Notes under the pieces: model-generated
Told to the model about the DNA's origin: nothing
Seen by the model: the letters and a program-made list of their open reading frames with translations, nothing else
Database searches by the model: none
Part shown: in pieces, positions 8,019 through 16,971 of the stretch
How the letters are laid out: each line of letters starts with the position of its first letter
Position numbering within the stretch: position 1 is the first letter of the stretch
Program-made: the position numbers and the translations under genes
NCBI GenBank assembly: GCA_965207165.1
Contig: OZ242265.1
Coordinates: forward strand, 310,001-374,000
DNA: 64,000 nt
Direction: 5' to 3'
Origin: JAAXHV01 sp965207165
Lineage (GTDB): Bacteria; Pseudomonadota; Gammaproteobacteria; Eutrophobiales; Eutrophobiaceae

Positions 8019-9935
8019 TCAATGGTTTTCCCGGCCCCCGGCAAGTGAAGAATGATGGTTCAGTATTTCAGGATGGAGCCTGGCATAGTCAGGAAAGTGT
8101 TCCAGCATTATCCTGCTGATGCGCCGGTGCAATTTCTGCCTTACACGTTTTAACATGCTCTGGTACGCTACCGCGCGCATCAATGTCCATTTGAATGCGT
8201 ACCTGGCGTCATTTCCATTTCCTGTCTTTAGCAGTAACCCTGACCTGCACAGGGAACTCAATGCGGGATCGAGCTTCTTCGGATGATGAGCCCAGACCTT
8301 TGCCAGCATGTCATAGCTGAATTCACGACCCAGTGCGGCGCATATCTGTGCCACTTCGCGAGAGGATGAATCCTGGTCCAGCCGCGTCATTAACACGGTG
8401 CGTACTTTTCCAGGTATTTCGGTATCTTCAAGGAGTTGCGGAAGACTCCCGCTTCCCGGGCGCCATGCCAGCAGCGCTGTTCTGGTTAATTCTTCCAGGA
8501 AGAAGGGGATGCCGTCAGCTTTATCAACAATTCGGGATACGAGAGGGGCAGGAATGCGGATTTCCCCCGTTATCTGGCCTATTAACAATTCTGCAGCAGA
8601 TCGGTTAATGGGTGACAGGGAAATTCGTTCCACGTGGTCGCGTTCGAGCCATGGGGCGGGTGGTCTGAATTGAAGCCGGTGGGAGATTGCCAGGAGCACC
8701 GGCTTGCCGGGTATCTGCATGACCAGTTCAGTAAGCAGTTCCAGAGCCCCCGGGGTTAACCATTGTGCATCTTCCAGGATGATAAGACAGGGTCTCGTTT
8801 CATCAGGGTTCCCGGTCAGGCTTTGCCTTGCACCGGTATCACCGGAAAGTGATCTGACAGTTGCCTGCATGCGCGCCAGGCAGGCGCGCATATCATCGTT
8901 CCCGTGCAATGGGGAACACTGGTAAATGAACCGGTTGCAGCTTTCCGGGGGAACATGTGCGCATACCGTCTCCAGCAGTTTTGATTTTCCAATACCTGTC
9001 TCGCCGCAAATCAGCACAACCCTGCCGTCCCGGCGCCGGGCCCGGTTCCACTGCCGGATAACGTGTTTGAATTCTCCGTCCCTGCCAACCAGTTCCGACC
9101 CATTGATTTTCCGGCCGTTGTGGAAGCGCGCACTCGAATCGGTTTCATCGACTACCTGCCACAGCAGCTGTGGTTTTTCAAATCCCGCTAATGAGCGCAG
9201 ACCGATATTTTTCAACCTGAAACGGTTTTGTACGAGGTTACGGGTCTCGGTACTGATGATGACCGTTCCGGGTTGTGCCATCGACTGTAATCTTGCAGCC
9301 AGGTTAGGAGCCTGGCCGATTACGGTTTCCTCCGGCACAGAGCCGGTTCCTGTAGAGTTCCCGACCACGACCAGTCCGGAGGCAATCCCTATTCGAACGG
9401 AAATACTGTTGCCTGCCCCATCCGCCAGTCCTGTTTTGCGTGTCTTAAATGCATTCAGCAGATCCAGGGCAGCATACACCGCCCGTTCCGCGTCATCTTC
9501 ATGGGCCTGGGGATAACCGAAACAGCTCAGGGTTCCGTCACCTGCATAGCCTGCCGTGAAGCCGCCATAGAATTTGATGGTTTCAACGCAAAGATTCCGG
9601 TATGTCTGAATCAGTTGCAACAGGTCTTCCGGGTCCAGTCTTGTAGCCAGGCTGGTCGAATTAACCAGGTCACAGAACACGATGGAGAGGTAGCGGCGTT
9701 CAACCCGGTTGATGGGGTCGGCGGTATCCGGTAGTTCAAAGCCGTTACCCCGGCGGTAACAGGCATCGTCTTTTCCGGCCATCCCGGGCAGCGGGATCCT
9801 GCAACTCCCGCACAACCGGGAACTCGGTTCCCGGGCTGAGGCGTAGCCGCGGTAGTGCAGCACCAGTGAAGTTCCGCACCGTGAGCAGAAAGATCGCTGG
9901 TTATGGCTTGTGAGACGTGGAAGAGTGTCGTCCAT
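8019..9935 (-). CDS. Class III nucleotide cyclase fused to zinc ribbon and AAA/NACHT-like ATPase
   Basis: 638-residue multidomain protein. Residues 17-45 carry two CxxC pairs (C17/C20, C42/C45), a zinc ribbon. Residues about 80-265 form a class III adenylate/guanylate cyclase domain, with metal-binding Asp89 in VFCDLVNSTS and Asp133 in YAGDGTLSCFG, and the later block VIGQAPNLAARL. Residues about 285-560 form a STAND-like ATPase with GRDGEF, P-loop GETGIGKSK and a Walker B-like LIILEDAQW. Relatives often continue into long TPR arrays; this one stops after the ATPase and a short helical tail. It probably makes cAMP for the downstream Crp-family regulator. cGMP cannot be excluded. Confidence 0.88.
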   Translation of the reverse strand: MDDTLPRLTSHNQRSFCSRCGTSLVLHYRGYASAREPSSRLCGSCRIPLPGMAGKDDACYRRGNGFELPDTADPINRVERRYLSIVFCDLVNSTSLATRLDPEDLLQLIQTYRNLCVETIKFYGGFTAGYAGDGTLSCFGYPQAHEDDAERAVYAALDLLNAFKTRKTGLADGAGNSISVRIGIASGLVVVGNSTGTGSVPEETVIGQAPNLAARLQSMAQPGTVIISTETRNLVQNRFRLKNIGLRSLAGFEKPQLLWQVVDETDSSARFHNGRKINGSELVGRDGEFKHVIRQWNRARRRDGRVVLICGETGIGKSKLLETVCAHVPPESCNRFIYQCSPLHGNDDMRACLARMQATVRSLSGDTGARQSLTGNPDETRPCLIILEDAQWLTPGALELLTELVMQIPGKPVLLAISHRLQFRPPAPWLERDHVERISLSPINRSAAELLIGQITGEIRIPAPLVSRIVDKADGIPFFLEELTRTALLAWRPGSGSLPQLLEDTEIPGKVRTVLMTRLDQDSSSREVAQICAALGREFSYDMLAKVWAHHPKKLDPALSSLCRSGLLLKTGNGNDARYAFKWTLMRAVAYQSMLKRVRQKLHRRISRIMLEHFPDYARLHPEILNHHSSLAGGRENH

Positions 9936-10140
9936 TACAGCAACGACGGAGACGGGCCCGATGGCGGATAAGACTGGTCCGTGGTCAGAAACGATATAAC
10001 ACGATCCATCGCCGTTCCAATCCCGAGAGATCCGAATTAGACTTTTCCATTTACAAACTTACTACCAAAACCACTCATTAAATTCATATTGTGGCTTATA
10101 ACGGGTACAGCCTAAACCAGACAGCTGTTGCTGTCAATTC

Positions 10141-10182
10141 CCGGTACTCTTTCCAATCAATATTAACTGAAAAGAGTACTGG
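10141..10182. repeat. Hairpin built from GGTACTCTTTCC / GAAAAGAGTACTGG arms
   Basis: CCGGTACTCTTTCC (10141-10154) and GAAAAGAGTACTGG (10169-10182) pair over 14 bp with two mismatches around a 14-nt loop. The arms match the ends of the 272-bp element at 54045-54316 and the 16-bp copies at 59211 and 60695. It lies in the 270-bp gap between the cyclase gene and the APH-fold kinase gene; nothing else was seen in that gap. Confidence 0.65.
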
Positions 10183-10205
10183 TCATCCGTTTTTTACCGG
10201 CCCGG

Positions 10206-11273
10206 TCAGCCACAGAATGCCTTAGCGACCGCATCATCGAATTCACTGAATTGGTTCTGTAAGGATATTGCTGCACTGAGTTGTCCCCTGGCCCTGATCT
10301 CACTGTGTTCACTGTGGCTGCCGAACCTGCCCGCATCCCACGAAAAATAATCCTCGTTCAGGGCATCGGCACAGAAACGGGCGGCCAGCTCGAGGTATAT
10401 CGTCAGCGTTGCCTGCGGGATGGCCTGCCGTTCCTCACGGGTGAGCAGATCTCCTGCATGAACGGCATAACCGTCAAGCGCGGCGCGGCAATGGGCCATG
10501 GAGAAGCAGCCGTCAATCGTATCTTCCCCTGGCGGATTGCACCAGGAGCGCAGGGCATCGCCGATTTCCAGGTAGACCGGCATCCTGGCGAGGGTGTCGA
10601 AATCGACCATGCACTTCACGTCCCGGTCGTCGCTGGTAAAGATGAAATTGGATATTTTCGGATCACCGTGAACCAGGCGTTCTGCAACTGCAGGCAATGG
10701 CGGCAGTTGCTCCAGGCGCGCCAGGATAGTATTGCCCAGTGGTTTGACGGCATCATACCTGTCATGGCCCTTGCTGTTCTCCAGGGTATCTTCCAGGTGA
10801 CGTGTATGGCGGGGTGTATCATGAGTACCCGGACGGGAGGTCTGTAACTCGTAATCCAGCAGCGCCAGTGCCCCGTGCATACGGCCCAGCATGGCGCCGG
10901 CCGCCCTGGCCAGGTTCGGATGCTGTACCTGTTGATGGATATTGCCGCTGATGTAATTGAACAGTCGCCAGATCCGGCTGTGTTCCCGGTGAAACACCAT
11001 CCCGTCCCGGTCGTGCAGTAACCTCGGGGTCAACAGTCCTGCTTCCTCCAGATGGCGGGTTACCACGTCGATATCCAGGTTGATACCGGGAGGAAACATC
11101 CCGTTTACCGCCTGCAGGATATAATCCAGGCCGTTAACATCCGCAACGTGGTAAGTCCTGTTAATCAGGCCGGATTTGACCGGATGCACCCGGGCAGCGA
11201 TGATGTCATAAGCCGCGAGGACATCCCGGATCTGTTCAGGGATCGGCGCATTCATGGACTGAGAGAATCTCAT
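10206..11273 (-). CDS. APH-fold small-molecule kinase (phosphotransferase enzyme family)
   Basis: 355-residue cytoplasmic protein with the aminoglycoside/choline/homoserine kinase fold. The catalytic loop is LVHGDPKISNFIF near residue 200, with the Asp base and following Asn, and the metal-binding MVDFDT lies about 20 residues later. N-terminal YILQAVNG carries the likely nucleotide-binding region. The architecture resembles N-acetylhexosamine 1-kinases and other sugar or amino-alcohol kinases more than antibiotic-resistance enzymes, but the substrate is not deducible. An in-frame ATG at 11255 is an alternative start. It appears monocistronic, upstream of the cyclase gene on the same strand with a 270-bp gap. 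Confidence 0.8.
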   Translation of the reverse strand: MRFSQSMNAPIPEQIRDVLAAYDIIAARVHPVKSGLINRTYHVADVNGLDYILQAVNGMFPPGINLDIDVVTRHLEEAGLLTPRLLHDRDGMVFHREHSRIWRLFNYISGNIHQQVQHPNLARAAGAMLGRMHGALALLDYELQTSRPGTHDTPRHTRHLEDTLENSKGHDRYDAVKPLGNTILARLEQLPPLPAVAERLVHGDPKISNFIFTSDDRDVKCMVDFDTLARMPVYLEIGDALRSWCNPPGEDTIDGCFSMAHCRAALDGYAVHAGDLLTREERQAIPQATLTIYLELAARFCADALNEDYFSWDAGRFGSHSEHSEIRARGQLSAAISLQNQFSEFDDAVAKAFCG

Positions 11274-11500
11274 ACCGGCACAATTCGCGCAATTCCGGCT
11301 TTACGGCCACAGCAGGACGGCAGGTTTAAGAGGCAGCCCGCTAATCGTCAGGACCTGGTTGAACTGCGGTCAGGGAAATAAAACCGAAATTGCGCGTGTC
11401 CGGTTCTTGTAATAGAATAATACGCCGACCGGAACATAACTGATTTTAAGAATTTCATAATGATTTAATGTTTCCTGTTGTATAATTTGCCGTTGTCTGC

Positions 11501-11529
11501 TTGACTCTTGCCAGAACAGGCAGAATACT
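11501..11529 (+). promoter_or_regulatory. Predicted sigma70 promoter of the TonB energiser operon
   Basis: TTGACT (11501-11506), a 17-bp spacer and AATACT (11524-11529) resemble the consensus closely. Transcription would begin near 11536, leaving a leader of about 110 nt before the ATG at 11647. Upstream TATAAT at 11481 lacks a good -35. The remainder of the 373-bp gap 11274-11646 shows nothing recognisable. Confidence 0.55.
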
Positions 11530-11646
11530 AAAACAAAAACAGGTGGATATCGAAAAACCGATCTGATTGAATTGGACCATGCAGCCTGGCTGCAGGGATT
11601 TTTGAAGTTTGCCTTACATCATCACCGCTGGGGAGGTTATTTCCTT

Positions 11647-12426
11647 ATGGATACTATGAAAATATTAGTAACTTTCAGCAAGTTATTAATGTTGAGTCTT
11701 GTATTTGGATTCAGTTCGGCCATATACAGCCAGGATGCGATTGACCAGGTTGTGGACGAAGGCGTTGCCCGTAGCCAGGAGGCGGCAGAGTCACAGAAAC
11801 GCATTGATGCAACATCGAGTGACACGGAGAAGATTGCATCGAGATACCGGCGTGAACTGAAAGTCATAGACGGACTGAAGGTCTATAACGCGCTATTACA
11901 GAAACAGGTTGACGATCAAAACCGGGAAAAACGCACGATAGCAGAATCCATTGATGAAATAGCAGTCGTGGAACGCCAGATTTTCCCCCTCATGCTCAGA
12001 ATGGCAAATACCCTGGAACAGTTTGTCGAGCTTGACCGCCCCTTTCACATGGAGGAACGCCGCAAAAGGGTAGCGGATGTGAAAGCGTATATCGGTGATG
12101 CCGGTATTACTGCGGCGGAAAAATTACGCCTGGTGCTTGAAGCCTATCGAATCGAGACGAGTTTCGGCGGTGACCTGGATGAATACAGCGACGTAATCGA
12201 GATCAATGGTCAGGAACGACCGGTGAACGTATTGCGCTTCGGTCGTCTTGTGCTGGCCTACCAGACCGACGACGGCAAGGAAAACGGCGTCTGGGATCAG
12301 GAAATGCGCCAGTGGGTGCCCCTGGATTCGGCGGAGTATCGAAATTACATCCGCCAGGGGCTGAAGATCGCCAGGAAGCAGCTACCGCCCGACATATTCA
12401 TCCTGCCGGTGAGCGCGGCGCAGTAA
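11647..12426 (+). CDS. DUF3450 family protein of TonB energiser operon
   Basis: 259-residue exported protein starting at the ATG preceded by GGGAGG at 11631-11636; a TTG start at 11572 would prepend non-signal sequence. Residues 1-28 form a signal peptide ending near SSAIYSQDA. The remainder is mostly coiled coil (about 35-110) followed by a compact domain containing DVIEINGQERPVNVLRFGR. DUF3450 proteins are encoded immediately upstream of TtpC-type TonB systems in Vibrio and many marine gammaproteobacteria, and are thought to work in the periplasm with TtpC. The gene opens a six-gene operon with short gaps. Confidence 0.85.
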   Translation: MDTMKILVTFSKLLMLSLVFGFSSAIYSQDAIDQVVDEGVARSQEAAESQKRIDATSSDTEKIASRYRRELKVIDGLKVYNALLQKQVDDQNREKRTIAESIDEIAVVERQIFPLMLRMANTLEQFVELDRPFHMEERRKRVADVKAYIGDAGITAAEKLRLVLEAYRIETSFGGDLDEYSDVIEINGQERPVNVLRFGRLVLAYQTDDGKENGVWDQEMRQWVPLDSAEYRNYIRQGLKIARKQLPPDIFILPVSAAQ

Positions 12427-12442
12427 CAGAGGAGAGCCAGAC

Positions 12443-13819
12443 GTGAAATATTACAAACACCTAATCGTTGTTACATTACTTTCAGGTTACCTGTCTGCTG
12501 CCGTTGCCGCCGATGACGCCATGTCGCTCGACACGCTGCTGGACCAGGTACAGCAGGGCAGGATCGATGAATCCAAGGATAACGTGGCCAGGGAGGAGGC
12601 GTTTCAGCGTGACAAGGCAAACCAGGCTGCGTTAATGCAGCAAGCCAACCAGGAGCGGGCTAACCTGGAAGCTGTCAGTGAGCGGCTGGAGAAGGAGTTC
12701 GAGGCCAACCAGGACGATATAGACATCCTCAAGCAAGACCTGCAGGAAGCCCTGGGTTCATTAAAGGAGTTGTTTGGGGTGCTGCAGACTGCTGCCGGCG
12801 ATTCGCGGGCTACATTTGACTCTTCGCTGACCAATATTGAATACCCCCATCGCGGCGATTTCATGACCGAACTGGCGGAGAAGATGGGCTCCGGTAGTGA
12901 GCTGGCATCCCTGGAAGAGATCGAAGAGCTCTGGTTTGAGATCCAGCGGGAAATGACCGAAACCGGCAAGGTGAAGCGCTTCAGGGGAAGTGTCGTCCTG
13001 CCTGATGGGCAGGAAGTGGAACAGGACATCATCAGGATAGGCGTATTCAACCTGGTCAGCGACGGCAAATACCTGAAATATGACCCGGAAACACAGAAGA
13101 TTTCCGAACTGCTGCGCCAGCCGGAAGATCGCTTCGTCAACGGCGCCGCAGATCTGGATGAAGCTGAAGGCGGCTTTGTCCCGTTCGGTCTGGACCCGAC
13201 CAAGGGCCAGTTGCTGGGCCAACTGGTCGACGTGCCCAGCTGGTATGAACGATCCACGACCCAGGGCGGGACGGTAGGCTGGATTATCATCGGCTTGGGT
13301 ATCTTCGGCATCACGGTCGCCCTGCTCAGGATACTTTACATGATGGGTGTCGGCATGTCGGTTGCCAAACAGGTACGCAACCTGAATAATCCGTCCGCTA
13401 ATAATCCACTCGGCCGGGTATTGCTTGCCTACCACGAGAACAAGGAAATCGATGTGGAATCCCTGGAATTGAAGATGGGCGAGGCGGTATTACGCGAGGT
13501 CCCGAAGCTGAGCCGGTTAAACACCTTGATCAAGGTCATCTCCGTGGTTGCCCCGCTGCTCGGGTTGCTGGGAACGGTTATCGGCATGATCGTGACGTTC
13601 CAGTCCATCACCCTGTTCGGTACCGGCGACCCGAAACTCATGGCCGGCGGTATCTCCCAGGCCTTGATTACCACGATGCTGGGCTTGTGCGTTGCCATTC
13701 CGACGGTGTTCCTGCACAGTATGATGGCCGGCCAGAGCCGGAAGATCATCGAGACGCTGGAAGGGCAGGCAACCGGTTTTGTCGCCGAGGCGTCCGAACA
13801 ACAGCACCAGAGTGCGTAG
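12443..13819 (+). CDS. TtpC-like MotA/TolQ/ExbB protein with large periplasmic domain
   Basis: 458-residue inner-membrane protein. A signal peptide (1-23, ending AAVAADDA) leads into a periplasmic coiled coil (about 30-110) and a small beta domain ending near residue 265. A TolQ/ExbB channel domain with three membrane spans follows (about 275-450), containing VVAPLLGLLGTVIGMIVTFQ and the conserved ITTMLGLCVAIPTV block. This layout is that of TtpC, the extra proton-channel component required by TonB2-type systems of Vibrio. It sits 16 bp after the DUF3450 gene, whose product probably contacts its periplasmic part. Confidence 0.9.
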   Translation: MKYYKHLIVVTLLSGYLSAAVAADDAMSLDTLLDQVQQGRIDESKDNVAREEAFQRDKANQAALMQQANQERANLEAVSERLEKEFEANQDDIDILKQDLQEALGSLKELFGVLQTAAGDSRATFDSSLTNIEYPHRGDFMTELAEKMGSGSELASLEEIEELWFEIQREMTETGKVKRFRGSVVLPDGQEVEQDIIRIGVFNLVSDGKYLKYDPETQKISELLRQPEDRFVNGAADLDEAEGGFVPFGLDPTKGQLLGQLVDVPSWYERSTTQGGTVGWIIIGLGIFGITVALLRILYMMGVGMSVAKQVRNLNNPSANNPLGRVLLAYHENKEIDVESLELKMGEAVLREVPKLSRLNTLIKVISVVAPLLGLLGTVIGMIVTFQSITLFGTGDPKLMAGGISQALITTMLGLCVAIPTVFLHSMMAGQSRKIIETLEGQATGFVAEASEQQHQSA

Positions 13820-13832
13820 TCGATAAAGAAAA

Positions 13833-14414
13833 ATGGTTGATATCATCTATTCAATCCTGCGCGGCATTACTTCCCTGTTCGGTCTCGAACAGGGTTTCAT
13901 CGATATGTGGGAATCCATTCGTGATTTCCTGGAACTGGGAGGACCTGTTTTATACCTGGTAGCCCTGGTGCTGGCCATTATGTGGCTGTGTATCGTGGAA
14001 CGGTTGATTTATTTCTCGGTGCGCCAGCCGCGTCTGTCCGAGGATGCCGTCAAGCGCTGGGACACGCGCCCGGAAAGAAAATCCTGGAATGCCCACCGGG
14101 TGCGGGAAGCCATGATATCGGATGTCAAGATCCAGGCAAATCAATTCCTGGGAACCATCAAGGTATGTGTCGCCCTATGTCCTCTGGTAGGTTTGCTGGG
14201 AACGGTGACAGGGATGGTCACGGTTTTTGAGGTGATGGCATTTCTTGGCACCGGCAACGCCAGGGCCATGGCGGCCGGGGTGTCGCAGGCTACGGTGCCG
14301 ACCATGTCCGGCATGGTCGCGGCGCTGTCCGGCTATTTCATCAGTGTCTGGTTGCAGAGCAAGGCTGATTCAGAGGTCGAGAAACTGAGTGAGCACTTGA
14401 CTATGGACCATTAA
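13833..14414 (+). CDS. exbB: Biopolymer transport protein ExbB (proton channel)
   Basis: 193-residue inner-membrane protein of the MotA/TolQ/ExbB family with three spans, including LGGPVLYLVALVLAIMWLC and the paired C-terminal helices. The family block LCPLVGLLGTVTGMVTVFEV and the pore-lining region AGVSQATVPTMSGMVAAL are intact. With ExbD it forms the proton-driven motor that energises TonB. It is shorter than canonical ExbB and matches the ExbB2 type. It lies 13 bp downstream of the TtpC-like gene and 26 bp upstream of exbD. Confidence 0.92.
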   Translation: MVDIIYSILRGITSLFGLEQGFIDMWESIRDFLELGGPVLYLVALVLAIMWLCIVERLIYFSVRQPRLSEDAVKRWDTRPERKSWNAHRVREAMISDVKIQANQFLGTIKVCVALCPLVGLLGTVTGMVTVFEVMAFLGTGNARAMAAGVSQATVPTMSGMVAALSGYFISVWLQSKADSEVEKLSEHLTMDH

Positions 14415-14440
14415 CGTATCTGTTGTGAGGAAGGTTAACC

Positions 14441-14842
14441 ATGCGTAGAATCACCAGTGTAACTACTGACGATGAATCAGAGGTCAACATCACTCCCCTG
14501 ATTGATATCGTATTCATCATGCTGATTTTCTTCATCGTAACGGCGACCTTCGTCAAGGAGGCCGGTATCGACGTGAACAAACCTGACGCGCCGACTGCCG
14601 AAGTGAAGAAAAAAGCGAATATCCTGATAGCCATCGATGCCAACAACAATATCTGGCTGGATCGCAGGAAGATCGATGTCCGTTCCGTTATTCCGAATAT
14701 CAAGCGTCTGCGCTCCGAGAACCCGGAGGGTTCCGTTGTCATTCAGGCGGATGAAGAATCCAAGAATAAAATGCTGGTCGAGGTCATGGACGCGGCGCGC
14801 CAGGCAGGCGTGACCAATATCGCGCTTGCAGCCGAAAAATAA
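14441..14842 (+). CDS. exbD: Biopolymer transport protein ExbD
   Basis: 133-residue protein with a short cytoplasmic tail, one membrane helix and a periplasmic domain. The helix begins with the conserved NITPLIDIVFIMLIFFIV, including the Asp essential for proton passage in the family. The periplasmic half ends with EVMDAARQAGVTNIALAAEK, a typical ExbD/TolR ending. Its neighbours, exbB upstream and tonB 12 bp downstream, point to ExbD rather than TolR. Confidence 0.94.
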   Translation: MRRITSVTTDDESEVNITPLIDIVFIMLIFFIVTATFVKEAGIDVNKPDAPTAEVKKKANILIAIDANNNIWLDRRKIDVRSVIPNIKRLRSENPEGSVVIQADEESKNKMLVEVMDAARQAGVTNIALAAEK

Positions 14843-14854
14843 CGGCGTGTCCTA

Positions 14855-15484
14855 ATGGTTGCCCGTACTCTTCTTGTTGGCCGTTATGTCATTGCAGGGG
14901 TGTCTGCGCTTATTGTTGTTTTCGGCCTGTTCTGGCTTATGCAGTACCTGATTAATATAGCCGACCGTGAACTGGATCAGGATGAGGCGGGCAGGATGCT
15001 GGAGTTTGTCCGGGTCAATCCGGAAGAGGTGGTCAACCGGCGCAAACCGCCGCCGAGAAAACCGCCGCCACCGGACCAGCCACCACCGGAACCGCCGCCT
15101 CCCTCCATGGATAACATAACGCCTGAGGCGCAGTCCGTACAGGTATCGGCAGCCCCGGTGAACACGAATATCAACCTGGATGCCAGCGGTTTCGGCCTGG
15201 CGCCCAGTGACGGGGAATACCTGCCCATCGTCAAGGTGCAGCCTATCTATCCCAGGCGGGCGCAGTCCCGGGGTATCGAGGGTTATGTCATTGTTGAGTT
15301 CACGGTGACCAAATCCGGTACCACCAAGGATATCCGCATAGTCGAGGCAGTACCCCCGGGTGTTTTTGACAAGGCATCCATGGCGGCAGCGGCCAAGTTC
15401 AAGTATAAACCCCGCGTCGTCGATGGCCAGCCGATCGAGGTTCCCGGCGTACAAAACAAGATCACTTTCGAACTGGAAGATTAG
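14855..15484 (+). CDS. tonB: TonB energy transducer (TonB2 type)
   Basis: 209-residue protein anchored by one N-terminal helix (about 10-33). A periplasmic proline-rich linker follows, with runs such as PPPRKPPPPDQPPPEPPPP at about 62-83. The C-terminal TonB domain (about 125-209) contains YPRRAQSRGIEGYVIVEFTV and ends in ENKITFELED-like sequence. It transmits the ExbBD proton-motive signal to outer-membrane receptors such as the one encoded at 56015. The short linker is typical of TonB2 proteins, which need a TtpC partner. Confidence 0.93.
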   Translation: MVARTLLVGRYVIAGVSALIVVFGLFWLMQYLINIADRELDQDEAGRMLEFVRVNPEEVVNRRKPPPRKPPPPDQPPPEPPPPSMDNITPEAQSVQVSAAPVNTNINLDASGFGLAPSDGEYLPIVKVQPIYPRRAQSRGIEGYVIVEFTVTKSGTTKDIRIVEAVPPGVFDKASMAAAAKFKYKPRVVDGQPIEVPGVQNKITFELED

Positions 15485-15502
15485 TTCCGGAGCCAGATAC
15501 TC

Positions 15503-16840
15503 ATGAGTATTCGCAGCGCAATGACCAATTCTACTTTTCTCTGCAACGTATTACTGGTTTTAACGTTTGTCATTACCCCTGTATTCGTTGTATCCACAAT
15601 ACCGGCCGTATCCGCACAGGATTCATCGGATTCGGGAGAAAAGCGCAAAACCCGGAAAACGCCCTCCATGAGCGAGAAGGTGTATAACAAGCTTACGGAA
15701 GCACAGGAACTGATAGAGGCAAAAGATTACGTTGCGGGGCTGGCGGCGCTGTCAGACCTGGCCAGTGAACCCAAGCTGTCGAACTACGAAAAGGCGCAGC
15801 TATACAATTATTTTGCCTATACCTATTTCACCCTGGAGAGATACGAGGACGCTATCGCCTCTTATGAACAGGTGCTGGCGCAACCCGATCTGCCCGAGGC
15901 GCTGGAGACCAACTCCTTGTATACCCTTGCCCAGCTTTATTTCATTATCGAGAATTATCAAAAGGCGGTCGAGATCATCAACAGGTGGCTCACCTTGACC
16001 GAGAAGCCGACTGAAAACGCCTACATGCTGCTGGGACAGGGCTACTATCAACTGGAACAGTACGAAAATTCCCTGGTCCCGCTGAAGAAGGCTTACGCCA
16101 TGGTCAGGGGCCGCGGCGATATACCGAAACAGAACCTGTTGCTGCTGCTGCGGGTGGACTATTACAATCTCGGCGATTACGAGAATATGCTCGAGATATT
16201 AAAGGAACTGGTCGAGTTATACCCGAAAGTGGAATACTGGCTGACCATGGCCGGTACTTATTCCGAATTGAAACGGCTGGACAAGCAGATGTCCATCCTG
16301 GAGATGATGTACGAGGCAGGATCGCTGCAGAGAGGCAACCAGCAACTGAACCTGGCCAACCTGTATATGCTGCATGAGGCCCCCTACAAGGCAGCGGTGT
16401 TGCTGGAAAAGGGAATGGGCGAGGGTAAGATCGAGGAAAACATCAGGAACCTGAGATTGCTGTCACAGGCGTGGCTGCAGGCCCAGGAGAATGAGAAATC
16501 ACTTCCGCCTTTAATACAGGCGGCAAAGCTGACCAAGGACGGCGAACTTGACATGCGCCTGGCCCAGGCTTATATCAATCTTTACAGGTATGATGAGGCC
16601 GTTAAATCACTGCGGACAGCATTCAAGAAAGGCGGCCTGAAACGGCCCGACCAGGCTAATATCATGCTGGGCCTGGCCTTGTTTGAGACACAGAATTTTG
16701 ATGACTCCCTGGAAGCCTTCCGCGCAGCCAGCAAAGACAAGCGGAGTCGCAAGGCTGCGGAGACCTGGCTGGGCTACGTAACCAGCGAGAAACAAAGGAA
16801 GAAACAACTCGAAGAAAGTCTGCAACAACGCCGCAGTTGA
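15503..16840 (+). CDS. Periplasmic TPR protein of TonB energiser operon
   Basis: 445-residue protein with an N-terminal signal sequence (about 1-35, ending PAVSAQDS). A linker with SGEKRKTRKTPS precedes successive tetratricopeptide repeats, for example YFTLERYEDAIASYEQVLAQ, YFIIENYQKAVEIINRWL and YYQLEQYENSLVPLKKAYAM. TPR genes of this kind close TtpC-TonB2 operons in Vibrio and relatives. A scaffold role between inner and outer membrane parts is the usual proposal. It lies 18 bp downstream of tonB, and a CGCAGATTA-type repeat begins just after its stop codon. Confidence 0.85.
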   Translation: MSIRSAMTNSTFLCNVLLVLTFVITPVFVVSTIPAVSAQDSSDSGEKRKTRKTPSMSEKVYNKLTEAQELIEAKDYVAGLAALSDLASEPKLSNYEKAQLYNYFAYTYFTLERYEDAIASYEQVLAQPDLPEALETNSLYTLAQLYFIIENYQKAVEIINRWLTLTEKPTENAYMLLGQGYYQLEQYENSLVPLKKAYAMVRGRGDIPKQNLLLLLRVDYYNLGDYENMLEILKELVELYPKVEYWLTMAGTYSELKRLDKQMSILEMMYEAGSLQRGNQQLNLANLYMLHEAPYKAAVLLEKGMGEGKIEENIRNLRLLSQAWLQAQENEKSLPPLIQAAKLTKDGELDMRLAQAYINLYRYDEAVKSLRTAFKKGGLKRPDQANIMLGLALFETQNFDDSLEAFRAASKDKRSRKAAETWLGYVTSEKQRKKQLEESLQQRRS

Positions 16841-16842
16841 TA

Positions 16843-16883
16843 TTATCCGCAGATTACGCAGATTTTCGCAGATTATTTTTTGC
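16843..16883 (+). repeat. CGCAGATTA-family dispersed repeat, single copy
   Basis: About 40 bp made of three imperfect units of CGCAGATT(A/T), ending in ATTATTTTTTGC. It matches 42546-42586 over nearly its whole length, apart from a few mismatches. It lies between the TPR gene and the ETF-QO gene, where it may also act as a weak transcription stop through its T-run. Confidence 0.75.
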
Positions 16884-16971
16884 TGCGGGAGTTTTATCCG
16901 AATAGTCCCGACATCTGCTCAAACGAACTGATGCCTGTCGTTCGTATGTGAGCGGGTCTAATCCCACAATC

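Noticed and set aside
14855..14875. GTACTCTTC at the tonB start as a further GAAAGAGTAC copy
   Set aside because: It is coding sequence and matches only eight to nine bases.
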